DNA of 64,000 bases from Candidatus Bathyarchaeota archaeon (GTDB lineage: Archaea > Thermoproteota > Bathyarchaeia > Bathyarchaeales > SOJC01): the NCBI GenBank assembly GCA_029882535.1, contig JAOUKM010000003.1, positions 1 through 64,000 of the forward strand, in the 5' to 3' direction. The translations under genes were made by a program, and so were the position numbers. The notes under the pieces were generated by a model. The model was given only the letters and a program-made list of their open reading frames with translations, ran no database searches and was not told where the DNA came from. Positions 43,826-52,324 of the stretch are shown in pieces; the first letter of the stretch is position 1; each line of letters begins with the position of its first letter.

Positions 43826-43898
43826 TAGCCCGGGAGAGATTCGAACTCTCGTCAGAGGGTCCAAAGCCCTCTATGCTTGTCCACTACACCACCGGGCT
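43826..43898 (-). tRNA. tRNA-Gln (anticodon UUG)
   Basis: Minus strand: acceptor AGCCCGG/CCGGGCT, discriminator A, encoded CCA (43823-43825). The anticodon stem AGAGG/CCTCT encloses loop GCTTTGGAC-type sequence with anticodon UUG. The T arm is identical to the tRNA-Gln(CUG) at 16282. No intron. Confidence 0.95.
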
Positions 43899-43975
43899 CC
43901 ACAATGCCTATACACGCAACCATCGTAAAAACCTTAACACACACTTACACATACCTATGAAGAACGGGAAAAACG

Positions 43976-45013
43976 TTGGGTGTCAACCTCACTCCAATAA
44001 TGGTAAAGCAAATTCTTACCTTAAACGATTTAAGAGGAAAAAGCCTCGCAGTAGACGCCAACAACTACCTCTACCAATTTCTATCCATCATACGAACAAG
44101 AGACGGAAATCCCCTAAAAGATTCAAAAGGAAACATCACATCCCACATCGCCGGCTTAATGTTCCGCTCCACATGTCTAATACGCGATTTTAACATAGAT
44201 CTTGTTTTTGTATTTGATGGGCAACCACCAGCGCTTAAAGGAGAAGAAATTAGAAAGAGACGTGAACAACGAGAGAAATCCTTTCGAGAATGGCAACAGG
44301 CACTGAAAGCCGGTGACTACGCTAAAGCCTTTTCAAAAGCGGTTATGACTAGTCGGCTAACACGGAGCATGATAGAAGACGCTAAAAAGCTGCTTAGACT
44401 GCTTGGAATCCCATACGTGCAAGCCCCAAGCGAGGCAGAAGCTCAAACAGCCTACATGACAATGCGGGGAGATGTTTGGGCGGCAAGCAGCAAAGACTAC
44501 GACACCGTTCTCTTCGGAGCATCAAAACTAGTGCGGTTCTTAACAATTCACGGACAGGAATACCTGCCAAGCAAAGGAACAGCAAGACCGTTAAAGCCCG
44601 AACTCATAACTTTACACAAACTTCTTTCACATCATGAAATAACGCGTTTGCAACTTGTTGACATGGCAATCTTGATTGGAACAGACTTCAATGAAGGCAT
44701 AAAGGGCGTAGGATCCAAGACTGCACTCAAACTTATCAAAGAATACGGAAGAATAGAAAAACTGCCAAGCAAATTTTTGTCAAAAACTCCGCCCCAATAC
44801 AAGGAAGTCAGAGAGATCTACCTTAGTCCAAAAACCACATCCGAATACGATCTGAACTATAGTCCTTTACGTGAGGATGAGCTTTTCCACTTCCTTTGTG
44901 ACCAAAGGGATTTCGCTCGAAAACGGGTGGAAACGGTTATTCAGAGAATGAAAGAAGTTTATGGGATAAAGAAGCAGGCAAGGCTTGAAAAATGGTTTAG
45001 CAGGTGTATATAA
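43976..45013 (+). CDS. fen: flap endonuclease FEN1
   Basis: A 345-residue structure-specific nuclease that trims 5' flaps in Okazaki-fragment processing and repair. It starts at TTG with MGVNLTPIM, matching the conserved MGVxL start of the family. The N-terminal (LAVDANNYLYQFL, VFVFDGQPP) and internal (APSEAEAQTAYM, SSKDYDTVLFG) nuclease motifs carry the metal-binding acids. A helix-hairpin-helix follows (LIGTDFNEGIKGVGSKTALK). The C-terminus QARLEKWF is a PIP box for the PCNA clamp. All parts intact. Confidence 0.97.
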   Translation: MGVNLTPIMVKQILTLNDLRGKSLAVDANNYLYQFLSIIRTRDGNPLKDSKGNITSHIAGLMFRSTCLIRDFNIDLVFVFDGQPPALKGEEIRKRREQREKSFREWQQALKAGDYAKAFSKAVMTSRLTRSMIEDAKKLLRLLGIPYVQAPSEAEAQTAYMTMRGDVWAASSKDYDTVLFGASKLVRFLTIHGQEYLPSKGTARPLKPELITLHKLLSHHEITRLQLVDMAILIGTDFNEGIKGVGSKTALKLIKEYGRIEKLPSKFLSKTPPQYKEVREIYLSPKTTSEYDLNYSPLREDELFHFLCDQRDFARKRVETVIQRMKEVYGIKKQARLEKWFSRCI

Positions 45014-45145
45014 CTGGTTTGCTTTACGCTAAATTTGGGGTCTTGCTGAAAATGGTTTAAATATTCTAAAAAAGACAGAAAAACGTCAGAAAGTTATTTA
45101 AGCCATTTCCACGAAAAACCTATGACGTCATGAGAGGCAGATAGA

Positions 45146-45448
45146 ATGAGATCAGATTACGCCTTATACGTCGTAGCCATAATATGCTTCATAGTAGCGA
45201 TCTGCACAACCACCATGAATCTACAAACCTCACTCTATATCTATGCAATAGTCGTTCTCGGCATAATTTTCATGGGGCTTGGATACATAGCGAGACCGAA
45301 AAAGGTGATGCTTTCACCAGCGACTACAGCACCACCTGCACCACCACCAGAATCATTGCCAGAAAAAACAGTAAAACCGGAAAAACAAGCAACGAAAAAG
45401 AGGGCACGAAAGAAAAAGACTACAAGAAGCCGAGAAAAGAAGACTTAA
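45146..45448 (+). CDS. hypothetical membrane protein with basic tail
   Basis: A 100-residue protein. Two membrane helices (YALYVVAIICFIVAICTTTM and LYIYAIVVLGIIFMGLGYIA) are separated by a short loop. They are followed by a Pro/Ala linker and a Lys/Arg-rich tail (KQATKKRARKKKTTRSREKK) that must face the cytoplasm and could bind nucleic acid or the ribosome. Similar small proteins with this layout occur next to DNA-repair genes in related archaea, as far as I recall. It follows FEN1 by 132 bases. Confidence 0.7.
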   Translation: MRSDYALYVVAIICFIVAICTTTMNLQTSLYIYAIVVLGIIFMGLGYIARPKKVMLSPATTAPPAPPPESLPEKTVKPEKQATKKRARKKKTTRSREKKT

Positions 45449-45696
45449 TTGTCTTATAGTCTTATTCATCAGTTTCCATTTCTAGTTGCCTATTCTTTAA
45501 ACTGGAGAAAATTGACTTGTAACCCGCTAAGATGTTTTCACTTCTTTGCGATTCAACATTTCGGTTTTCGCCAAAAAAGGTTTTCATAAATCAGAAATAA
45601 AAGCAGTTTATAGTCTGAGGTGAGCATTCTCATAGAAATGAGAACCTAAAGATGCTGCAGAAATTGAAAGAAGGATGAGGTTCGGTTGCGTTTTTC

Positions 45697-46023
45697 TTAT
45701 TCTGTTTCTTCGCCTTCCGTAGTTTCGCTTTCCTCTGTAACTACTTCTACCTTCGCCTCTGCAGGCTTTTCTTCTGCTTCCCCGACTGCTTCTGCCTCAG
45801 CAAACCTTCTGCTTATTCTAGTTATGCGTATTTTCACATGATCGCCTGGTTTCGTGTTTGGTATAAAGCATACTAAGCCTTTGATTCGCGCTATTCCTTC
45901 GCCTCGACGACTGGTTTCCAGAATTTCAACATCATATTCTTTTCCTATTTCAACTGGTTTTGGGGGGAAACGTCTGGGACCGTAGTCTCTGTCGGTTCTT
46001 CTTCCACGCCTTTCATAATGCAT
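45697..46023 (-). CDS. TRAM-domain RNA-binding protein
   Basis: A 108-residue protein. Residues about 22-80 (EIGKEYDVEILETSRRGEGI, then ARIKGLVCFIPNTKPGDHVK) form a TRAM OB-like barrel that binds RNA and occurs alone in archaea, some as RNA chaperones. An Arg/Pro-rich head and an acidic C-terminal tail (EEKPAEAKVEVVTEESETTE) flank it. It is transcribed in the same direction as the OB-fold gene upstream, 46 bases apart, so they may be one operon of nucleic-acid-binding proteins. Confidence 0.88.
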   Translation of the reverse strand: MHYERRGRRTDRDYGPRRFPPKPVEIGKEYDVEILETSRRGEGIARIKGLVCFIPNTKPGDHVKIRITRISRRFAEAEAVGEAEEKPAEAKVEVVTEESETTEGEETE

Positions 46024-46069
46024 TCTTTCACCTCTTTGTAGTTCGTTAACAAGTAGCCTGACCTAGAAT

Positions 46070-46369
46070 TTAGGAAGTTTGCGTTACCGTTAGCTGCCCG
46101 TATCGGCCTATGTTGAGTTGGATTTCTCCGCGGAACGATGTTATGTAGCCGTTTTGGATCTTGACTGTGTCGTTTTCGTTGACTTGTTCTATCTGGTCGT
46201 TCCACAAGGTTAGTTTTATTTGTCCAGTGTCGTCGCTTATCATTGCGTTTGCTACGCGATATGTTTCGTTCTTGTATCTAGACATGACTTCGCGGGCTGC
46301 TGTCTTTTCTAGAACCTTCGCCTCCACGTCTACCTGTTTCATTCCATTTCTTAAATCCTTTATTTTCAA
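46070..46369 (-). CDS. single OB-fold RPA-like nucleic-acid-binding protein
   Basis: A 99-residue OB-fold protein from TTG at 46369 (MKIKDLRNGMKQVDVEAKVL). GGAGGAG lies 5-6 bases before this TTG, and the stop codon of a 35-codon ORF (46366-46473) overlaps it. An open frame extends further upstream but is low-complexity and has no better start. The strand pattern (ANAMISDDTGQIKLTLWNDQ, then IQNGYITSFRGEIQLNIG) is that of RPA-type single-strand DNA-binding OB folds. It probably acts with the TRAM gene downstream. Confidence 0.85.
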   Translation of the reverse strand: MKIKDLRNGMKQVDVEAKVLEKTAAREVMSRYKNETYRVANAMISDDTGQIKLTLWNDQIEQVNENDTVKIQNGYITSFRGEIQLNIGRYGQLTVTQTS

Positions 46370-46473
46370 TTTTCTCCTCCCGTTTTGTTTACTTTTTCCG
46401 CTAGGACGAATTCTCTGTTGACTTTGACTGTTTTGACTGGGCATTCTTGCTGAAATGCCATTGGTTTGGCCAT
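46366..46473 (-). CDS. possible 35-residue leader ORF coupled to the OB-fold gene
   Basis: ATG 46471-46473 to TGA 46366-46368: MAKPMAFQQECPVKTVKVNR then EFVLAEKVNKTGGEN. Its stop overlaps the TTG start of the OB-fold gene (sequence ATTGA), and the GGAGGAG of that gene lies inside its last codons. This is the arrangement of translational coupling. No known family. It could be a regulatory leader or a real micro-protein. Confidence 0.4.
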   Translation of the reverse strand: MAKPMAFQQECPVKTVKVNREFVLAEKVNKTGGEN

Positions 46474-46752
46474 GTTTTTTGGCGAAACCTTTGCAACTGT
46501 TTTTCTTGCAGTTTCGTTTGTTCTGGAAGCCGTCTTGGCATATGTGCTGTTCGTCCCTTAATGCGATGCTGGTCACCAAAACGGAACCCATGTAAAAAGT
46601 GGCGAGAGGCTACTTTTACATGGTGCTGCTCTGGCAAGCCAGTGGTGTTGAAGGAAGATTGCGTTGAATATAAGTTTTATTATGGTCATTGGTATGGTGT
46701 TGAAAGGCTTGCCTAGGGAATATTATTTCAAAAATCGTATTACAGCTTAGAA

Positions 46753-46786
46753 TGGAGATATCTCCCGCAAATCCCCCATTTCTTTT
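46753..46786 (+). repeat. TGGAGATATC element, well-kept copy
   Basis: TGGAGATATCTCCCGCAAAT then CCCCCATTTCTTTT. No tRNA end is recognisable to its left. It lies upstream of the OB-fold gene. Confidence 0.7.
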
Positions 46787-46894
46787 ATATTTCCTTTAAT
46801 GTCGTTGCAAAGCACGCGCTATAAGTTCTTTGAAAGTTATGCTTTTCCCGTAACCGAATGGTTTTTTATTCAAGCTCTATTATTGGTGGTTTTT

Positions 46895-47089
46895 TCAGCC
46901 GTTTTTCCACATATGTTCTCTAAAAGGCTTGCCTATCCACCTCTTCAAACTGACTGATATCTTATGAGTTCTTTTTAGATGGTCGCTTCTCTTCTTTTTT
47001 GGTATGGTTAAATCGCTGTGTTTACATTCTATTAATGGTTTGCCTTTCATATCTAGGAATCTTACATCAACTTTGTTGAGTTGGTACAT
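46895..47089 (-). CDS. possible small basic protein downstream of ABC permease
   Basis: A 64-codon frame beginning MYQLNKVDVRFLDMKGKPLI followed by ECKHSDLTIPKKKRSDHLKR. It begins 19 bases after the stop of the ABC permease gene on the same strand. A Cys/His-containing middle could be a small zinc site, but it lacks a full C2H2 pattern, and no ribosome-binding site is visible. May be a real small gene or chance. Confidence 0.3.
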   Translation of the reverse strand: MYQLNKVDVRFLDMKGKPLIECKHSDLTIPKKKRSDHLKRTHKISVSLKRWIGKPFREHMWKNG

Positions 47090-47108
47090 GTGTGCGTGAG
47101 GTTCAGCC

Positions 47109-48290
47109 CTACTTGGTCATGGCTCTCTTGAACACTGGTACTGCTATTATCGTCATGATGATCCCAAATCCTATGAGTACTGCAAGCTCAGTGGTTATTA
47201 CGGACACCCCTGCTCCAAGTACCATAACTTTCCTCAGAGCTGTTGCTACGTATGTCAGTGGGAGGAATTTTGAGATTCCCTGCATGTACCAAGGCATCTG
47301 CTGTATCGGGAAGAACACGCCACTGAGGAACATCATAGGAAATATTAAAGTCATCATCAACATCATGGCTGTCTCTTGATCCTTCGCAAAGGACGTTAAC
47401 ACAACGCCAAAGCCAACGAAGCTGAACACCCCCAACAAAAGCAATGCAAAGACTAGCAGAATACTCCCATGAATGGTGACGCCGAACAGAGCCACTGCCA
47501 ATATCAGTATGAGAGTCCCTTGGAGTAAACCCCTAGCCGTCTGGGCAAGGGTTTTTCCAAGTATTATAGCAAGCCTGTTGATAGGAGCCACCATCATTCC
47601 GTCCAACGTGCCAACCTCCTTCTCGTGGGAGATAGCTGCAGGGAGCCCTGTCATAACGCTCATCATCACCGTCATGGCCATAATCCCAGGAGCTATGAAA
47701 TCGAAATAACTGAAGTGTCCTGGGATGGATCCTTCTGTCTGGACACTGTAGGGCTTCACGATCGCAAGTGAGTTGCTTTCATTAACCGTTGAGTTTAGCT
47801 CCTGAACTTTTTGTTGTGCCAGCCATGTGCCTATCTGTTCAAACACTTCCTTCAAAGCGATCTGCAGCAGCGTCGACATTTGGGGATTAGACTGGTCGGT
47901 TACGATTGTAATTGTTCCCTGTTTTCCACTTATGAGGCTTGAAGTGAAGTTGCTGGCGATTACTATGCCTCCTTCAACGTCTCCCCTCTGGATCATGTCT
48001 CTTACTTCATCGAAACTTGAAGCATCAGTAATGGTCATCATACTCGTGTTATTGTTCAACGTCTCCAAGGCCATGATGAGCATTGCGCTGCCGTCTCCCT
48101 TGTCCTCGTTCACTAGGGCGATGGATATTTTGCTTATGGATGTGTCAGAGGGATATATGAAGCCAACCATGCTCATCATGAATATTGGCATTAACACGAG
48201 CATAATCAGCCCTAATTTGTTCCTAAACAACTCCATTAGGTCCTTCCAAGCAACCATGAGGCTGTGGGAGATCATACTTTTGACGCTCAT
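47109..48290 (-). CDS. ABC-2 type transporter permease
   Basis: A 393-residue membrane component. The N-terminal helix (GLIMLVLMPIFMMSMVGFIY) precedes a large extracytoplasmic domain (residues about 55-190), then five more membrane helices. The family signature ISHEKEVGTLDGMMVAPINR lies before the third helix. This is the ABC2_membrane_3 layout used for export of drugs, lipids or polysaccharide. It pairs with the ATPase encoded 7 bases upstream. Substrate unknown. Confidence 0.9.
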   Translation of the reverse strand: MSVKSMISHSLMVAWKDLMELFRNKLGLIMLVLMPIFMMSMVGFIYPSDTSISKISIALVNEDKGDGSAMLIMALETLNNNTSMMTITDASSFDEVRDMIQRGDVEGGIVIASNFTSSLISGKQGTITIVTDQSNPQMSTLLQIALKEVFEQIGTWLAQQKVQELNSTVNESNSLAIVKPYSVQTEGSIPGHFSYFDFIAPGIMAMTVMMSVMTGLPAAISHEKEVGTLDGMMVAPINRLAIILGKTLAQTARGLLQGTLILILAVALFGVTIHGSILLVFALLLLGVFSFVGFGVVLTSFAKDQETAMMLMMTLIFPMMFLSGVFFPIQQMPWYMQGISKFLPLTYVATALRKVMVLGAGVSVITTELAVLIGFGIIMTIIAVPVFKRAMTK

Positions 48291-48297
48291 TCGGGCC

Positions 48298-49326
48298 TCA
48301 CCTCACCCTCCGCCGTGGCATAAAATGCCTGTGCTCTCTCAATGGTATTTTTCGATCTGCATTGTCTCTAACTTCGCGACCAGTGACGTGTAGGAACACA
48401 TCTTCAAGTGTGGGTTCAAGGTTTTTTACTGAGGTTATCTTGGCCTTCTCGGCTCTTATGGCATCGATAATAGCGTCGAATGTTTCGTCACCATTAGCAT
48501 GAATCTTGATGTGCGTGGCGTTGTCCTGAGAGACGGAGTTGACGCATTTTAGAGACTGTATCGACGCGACCATGTTTGTGGTGAGATTTGCTATCTCTAG
48601 TTCCAAGATAGTTTCGTCAGCTCCTGAAACAAGCTTTTTCAGATTTGTTGATGTATCAAGGGCGACGATTTTTCCATGGTCTATGATGCCTATGCGGTCG
48701 CAGAGCATGTCAGCTTCAATCATCATGTGTGTTGTGATGATGATTGTCGTCTTCTTTTCTCTATTGATTTTCCTTACGAACTCTCTAACTTCGACTGAGG
48801 ATTGAGGATCTAGACCTAGTGTGGGTTCATCTAGGAATAGTACTTCTGGCATGTTAAGCAATGCCCTTATTACATTCATCCTCTGCCTCATACCTGATGA
48901 GAAGGTGCCCACCTGAGAATCTTTCCAATTACTTAGTTGAACCAGTTTTAGGAGTTCGTCTATCCTTTTGTTGAGAATTTCTTTTGGGATATTGTAGAGT
49001 TTTCCGAAAAACCACAGATTTTCTTTGGCTGTTAAGCGGTCGTACATTATTATTTTTTCAGAAACTAGGCCAATGAGTTTCCTGACCTCATGGTCATCCT
49101 TTACTACGTCGTAGTTGCCGACTGTGGCTGTGCCCTCCGTGGGCCTAGTTAGTGTGGAGAGCATCCTTATTGTCGTGGTTTTACCAGCTCCATTAGGACC
49201 AAGCAAACCGAAAACCTCGCCTCTTTTCACGTCAAATGAAATGTGATCTACTGCTGCGAGTTCATTGAATTTCTTCGTGAGGTTTTTGGTTTCGATCATC
49301 ATGGTACTTACCAAGTTAGACACCAA
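48298..49326 (-). CDS. ABC transporter ATP-binding protein (DrrA/Ccm type)
   Basis: A 342-residue ATPase. Walker A is GLLGPNGAGKTTTIRML, the signature FSSGMRQRMN, Walker B VLFLDEPTLGLDP and the switch His in IITTHMM. The C-terminal 100 residues form the extra domain seen in daunorubicin-resistance-type ATPases. It may start at one of the Met codons around 49299-49302 (MIETKNLTKKF), which matches the family start better than 49326. It forms a two-gene exporter with the permease downstream. Confidence 0.92.
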   Translation of the reverse strand: MVSNLVSTMMIETKNLTKKFNELAAVDHISFDVKRGEVFGLLGPNGAGKTTTIRMLSTLTRPTEGTATVGNYDVVKDDHEVRKLIGLVSEKIIMYDRLTAKENLWFFGKLYNIPKEILNKRIDELLKLVQLSNWKDSQVGTFSSGMRQRMNVIRALLNMPEVLFLDEPTLGLDPQSSVEVREFVRKINREKKTTIIITTHMMIEADMLCDRIGIIDHGKIVALDTSTNLKKLVSGADETILELEIANLTTNMVASIQSLKCVNSVSQDNATHIKIHANGDETFDAIIDAIRAEKAKITSVKNLEPTLEDVFLHVTGREVRDNADRKIPLREHRHFMPRRRVR

Positions 49327-49400
49327 CTGGGTTTATGTGGTGGGAAGAATCTCAGAGTAAGATATAATCTTTCTTGACAGGGTAGTTCAATAACCTTTAG

Positions 49401-49470
49401 TGGCGCCGCTGGTAGGATTCGAATCCCATCCACAGTGGAGATATCTCTTACATCATCTTCTTTTTCTAAA
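49401..49470 (+). repeat. TGGAGATATC element joined to antisense tRNA 3' end
   Basis: Left part TGGCGCCGCTGGTAGGATTC then GAATCCCATCC is the antisense of a tRNA end (CCA, acceptor, T arm), followed by CACAGTGGAGATATCTCTTA. The C-rich tail is lost. It lies between the two ABC operons. Confidence 0.7.
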
Positions 49471-49486
49471 TGCATGCATCATCATC

Positions 49487-50770
49487 TCACTCATATCTGA
49501 GAGCATCTACTGGTTTACGTCTTGAAGCTTGCCAAGCTGGATAGATTGCAAATACTACACTAATTACTACGCCGAATGCAAGGGATCCTATAAGCACTGT
49601 TGGAGTTAGAACTGGGGTTATCGTCATTCCACCGACTGTAGCTGCTTGATTTCCCCCTGACATGCCGAAAGGGCCTCCTCCACTAAAAACTCTTGCAACT
49701 ACGTTTGCTAAAACCCAACCTGAAGCTATGCCAAATATTGCACCCATCAACCCAACTATCACTGCTTCGCTTAAGAAAATGGAAAGCACCGTTCGACTTT
49801 TCATGCCTAACGCCTTCAGTATACCTATCTCTCTTGTACGCTCCATCAAAGAAACAATCATAATATTCATTATGCCTATGCCAGCCACCAAAAGTGAGAT
49901 GGCAGCAATTCCAGCTAAGAAAAGTTCTACGGTGGAGAAAACACTTGACATAATATCAAGCACAGCTATTGAAGAAACGACAGAGACTTGATCGCTAAAG
50001 GCTTCATCTATGGCTTCAGAAACACTCTCAATCGTTGTTTTATCATCGTTTTCCAACTGCACAATTATTTGATCACATTCATCGGTTCCAAAGAAACTTT
50101 GAGCTTGCGAAATCGGAATGTAAACACTAAAATCTGAAGGCCCAATGCCGAAGCCTCCAATCTCCTTAAGAACAGCCGTAACATGGCCAGTATAAGTCTT
50201 AACTTGGTACAGCGAGGGAGTCCAAATGATCTCAATTGCATCATTTACATCGAATAATAATGTCCCATTATCCCCGGGGTCACTGACCAACTTCCCAACT
50301 ACAACTGTTTCATTGTCTGGATCTAAAGGTGTTTCACCACGTTCAGCGACAAAAGTGCTACTGTAAATATTAGCATATTTGGCGAAATCTACACCTACAA
50401 TAGTAACCGTGAGCTCTCCTTCTGTAGAATTAAGGTTACACAGCTTCTGAATTACAGCCGTTGACATTTCAACATTTTCTATTTCATCGATTATTTTTGT
50501 ATAATTAACTAGCAATTCGAAATCTGATTCAACTGCGGTCATTGCGCCAGGATTCATACCGAGGCCTCCCCCAGTAGAAACAATCAATGTGTCGGTTGCG
50601 AATCCTGTTTGAAGTTGGTCAGTTATGGTAATTTGGAGACCTTGGCTAATTGACAGCAAGGCAACGATAGCTGCAATGCCAATGATTACTCCCAGAGTTG
50701 TTAAGCCTGCACGGAGTTTCCTTAGTTTTATTGCACCGAAAGCGTATGAGAAAACATCACTTATATTCAT
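49487..50770 (-). CDS. MacB/FtsX-type ABC permease
   Basis: A 427-residue permease. The first helix (GLTTLGVIIGIAAIVALLSI) is followed by a large extracytoplasmic domain (about 45-280, MacB_PCD type) and three C-terminal helices with the FtsX signature (LMERTREIGILKALGMKSRT). Such proteins work with LolD-like ATPases to move lipoproteins, peptides or drugs, or to transmit signals. It starts 1 base after the ATPase stop, so translation is coupled. Third gene of the PadR-LolD-MacB operon. Confidence 0.92.
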   Translation of the reverse strand: MNISDVFSYAFGAIKLRKLRAGLTTLGVIIGIAAIVALLSISQGLQITITDQLQTGFATDTLIVSTGGGLGMNPGAMTAVESDFELLVNYTKIIDEIENVEMSTAVIQKLCNLNSTEGELTVTIVGVDFAKYANIYSSTFVAERGETPLDPDNETVVVGKLVSDPGDNGTLLFDVNDAIEIIWTPSLYQVKTYTGHVTAVLKEIGGFGIGPSDFSVYIPISQAQSFFGTDECDQIIVQLENDDKTTIESVSEAIDEAFSDQVSVVSSIAVLDIMSSVFSTVELFLAGIAAISLLVAGIGIMNIMIVSLMERTREIGILKALGMKSRTVLSIFLSEAVIVGLMGAIFGIASGWVLANVVARVFSGGGPFGMSGGNQAATVGGMTITPVLTPTVLIGSLAFGVVISVVFAIYPAWQASRRKPVDALRYE

Positions 50771-50771
50771 C

Positions 50772-51458
50772 CTAGTTCACCTCTTCCTGAACTATCAAGC
50801 CGTCAGCCATGTGCACTATTCTTCCAGCTTGTGATGCTATGTTCTTGTCATGGGTGATCACTACCGTTGTCATGCCTCTCTTTTTGTTCAATCTATTAAC
50901 AAGCTCCATTATTTCGTGTGCAGTTTTGGAATCTATGTTTCCGGTGGGTTCATCCATTAGGAGAAATTTCGGATTGTTTGCAAGGGCTCTGGCAATTGCC
51001 ACACGTTGACGTTCACCACCACTGAGTTCAGCCGGTTTATGGTTAATTCTTTCCTTCAAGCCCACTGATTCGAGGAGTTCTGTGGCGCGTTTCTTTCTCT
51101 CTTTCTTGCTCAAGCCGAGTATTGCCATGGTCAATTCAACATTTCCTCTTGCAGTTAGCCGTGGAATTAGGTTGAAGAATTGAAATACGAAGCCTATTTT
51201 ACGCCGCAAATCAGCTAATCCGTTGTCATGCAATGTGGAAATGTCAACGCCTTCTATGAAGACTTTTCCGTCTGTTGACTTGTCCAAGGCACCAATTATA
51301 TTAAGCAAAGTGGATTTTCCACTTCCAGAAGGGCCGAGAATTGCGAGAAAATCACCCTTTTCAATTCTCAAATCCACACCCACTAGGGCTTCAACCGGGA
51401 CCTTTCCAAGCATGTAGGTCTTTCGAAGATTAGCTGTCTGAATGATTGGTGTTGTCAA
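50772..51458 (-). CDS. LolD/MacB-type ABC ATPase
   Basis: A 228-residue ATPase. Walker A is AILGPSGSGKSTLLNII, the signature LSGGERQRVAIARAL, Walker B FLLMDEPTGNID and the switch His VITHD. The short length and DKSTDGKVFIEGVD insert are typical of the LolD/MacB group. It serves the FtsX-type permease encoded just downstream. It is the second gene of the operon, 4 bases after the PadR regulator. Confidence 0.94.
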   Translation of the reverse strand: MTTPIIQTANLRKTYMLGKVPVEALVGVDLRIEKGDFLAILGPSGSGKSTLLNIIGALDKSTDGKVFIEGVDISTLHDNGLADLRRKIGFVFQFFNLIPRLTARGNVELTMAILGLSKKERKKRATELLESVGLKERINHKPAELSGGERQRVAIARALANNPKFLLMDEPTGNIDSKTAHEIMELVNRLNKKRGMTTVVITHDKNIASQAGRIVHMADGLIVQEEVN

Positions 51459-51462
51459 CCCG

Positions 51463-52020
51463 TCATCCCTTCTTGATTCTCTCGATTATTTGCTCGAGTT
51501 TTTCAGCGCTATCATTCAGAATTTGCGCTACTTCTCTTGCAGTTTGCGTAGTCAGATTTTCCTTTAGGGTTAGTCGCAGATCGAGGAGTGCAGTAACAAG
51601 TCGTCTGGCAGGTTCTCTGATCTCTCGCAGCTTCTCTCCATTGATGCCCATCTGGAAACCTCCTACTAATATAGGTGCCAAAAACTCCAACTTTTTCCTA
51701 AGTCTTTCTCCAAACTTTGCTTGTTCTTCAAAGAATTTTTCTCCTTCCTTTGTAAGCTTGTAATGTTTCATTCCAACTTCATCTTTTGGAAGCTCTTTTG
51801 TGTAGCCTTTGTTTTGAAGCTGCGCTAGAAGTGGATAGATTGATCCAGGACTTGGCTTCCATCGTCCGCCAGTTTCTTTCTCAATTTCATCCACGATCTC
51901 TGCTCCTGACATCGGCTTTTCTTTCAGCAGCTTAAGTACCAAGAATCTAAGGAGACCTCTTGGTACACCTGCTGTGCGCTTCATCCTGCGGTCAAATTCG
52001 TGTGGTGGATGCTCGAACAC
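51463..52020 (-). CDS. PadR-family transcriptional regulator
   Basis: A 185-residue repressor-type protein. The PadR winged helix covers residues about 20-100: LRFLVLKLLKEKPMSGAEIV, then WKPSPGSIYPLLAQLQNKGY and YKLTKEGEKFF. The C-terminal helices would dimerise. It starts at GTG 52020; a Met at 51984 is an alternative. It leads the ABC operon and faces a double inverted-repeat operator, so it probably represses its own operon until an exported compound is bound. Confidence 0.9.
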   Translation of the reverse strand: MFEHPPHEFDRRMKRTAGVPRGLLRFLVLKLLKEKPMSGAEIVDEIEKETGGRWKPSPGSIYPLLAQLQNKGYTKELPKDEVGMKHYKLTKEGEKFFEEQAKFGERLRKKLEFLAPILVGGFQMGINGEKLREIREPARRLVTALLDLRLTLKENLTTQTAREVAQILNDSAEKLEQIIERIKKG

Positions 52021-52021
52021 T

Positions 52022-52061
52022 ATATCACCAGAGATATTGCTAAAGATATCACATGCGATAT
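52022..52061. promoter_or_regulatory. double PadR operator overlapping the operon promoter
   Basis: Two identical-format inverted repeats ATATC-N6-GATAT lie at 52022-52037 and 52046-52061, 24 bases centre to centre. On the minus strand the outer one overlaps the TATA word TTATATAT (52058-52065), and both cover the expected transcription start region before the GTG at 52020. This spacing suits two dimers bound in near phase. Confidence 0.65.
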
Positions 52062-52102
52062 ATAACCTTTTCGTTTAGTCAGTAACTGTAAGAGGAGAAT
52101 AA

Positions 52103-52160
52103 TGGGTAGCTGGGAGAGATTTGAAGCCTCTCCAACTGGAGATATCCCCCGCATGCAATC
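52103..52160 (+). repeat. TGGAGATATC element joined to antisense tRNA 3' end
   Basis: GGGTAGCTGGGAGAGATTTG then AAGCCTCTCC is antisense to a tRNA acceptor and T arm. It is followed by CAACTGGAGATATCCCCCGC and a short tail. Confidence 0.65.
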
Positions 52161-52324
52161 GAAGTCTATTCTAAAAGTCATAAAAACTGAAGCAGAAGAC
52201 ATACATGCGTATGCATGCAGGTCGATTGTTTTTGAATTGAGATTTTGGGTTCAGAACCGTTAAGCTATTCTGCCGATTATGTGAAAGATGTGGTTGAGTG
52301 AGAGTTAATGGTGGCGTGGTTGAA

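Noticed and set aside
43822-44193. 123-codon frame on the + strand
   Set aside because: It runs through the antisense of tRNA-Gln(UUG) and then the FEN1 gene in another frame.
46895-47089. C2H2 zinc finger in the small ORF after the ABC permease
   Set aside because: Only one Cys; the pattern is incomplete.
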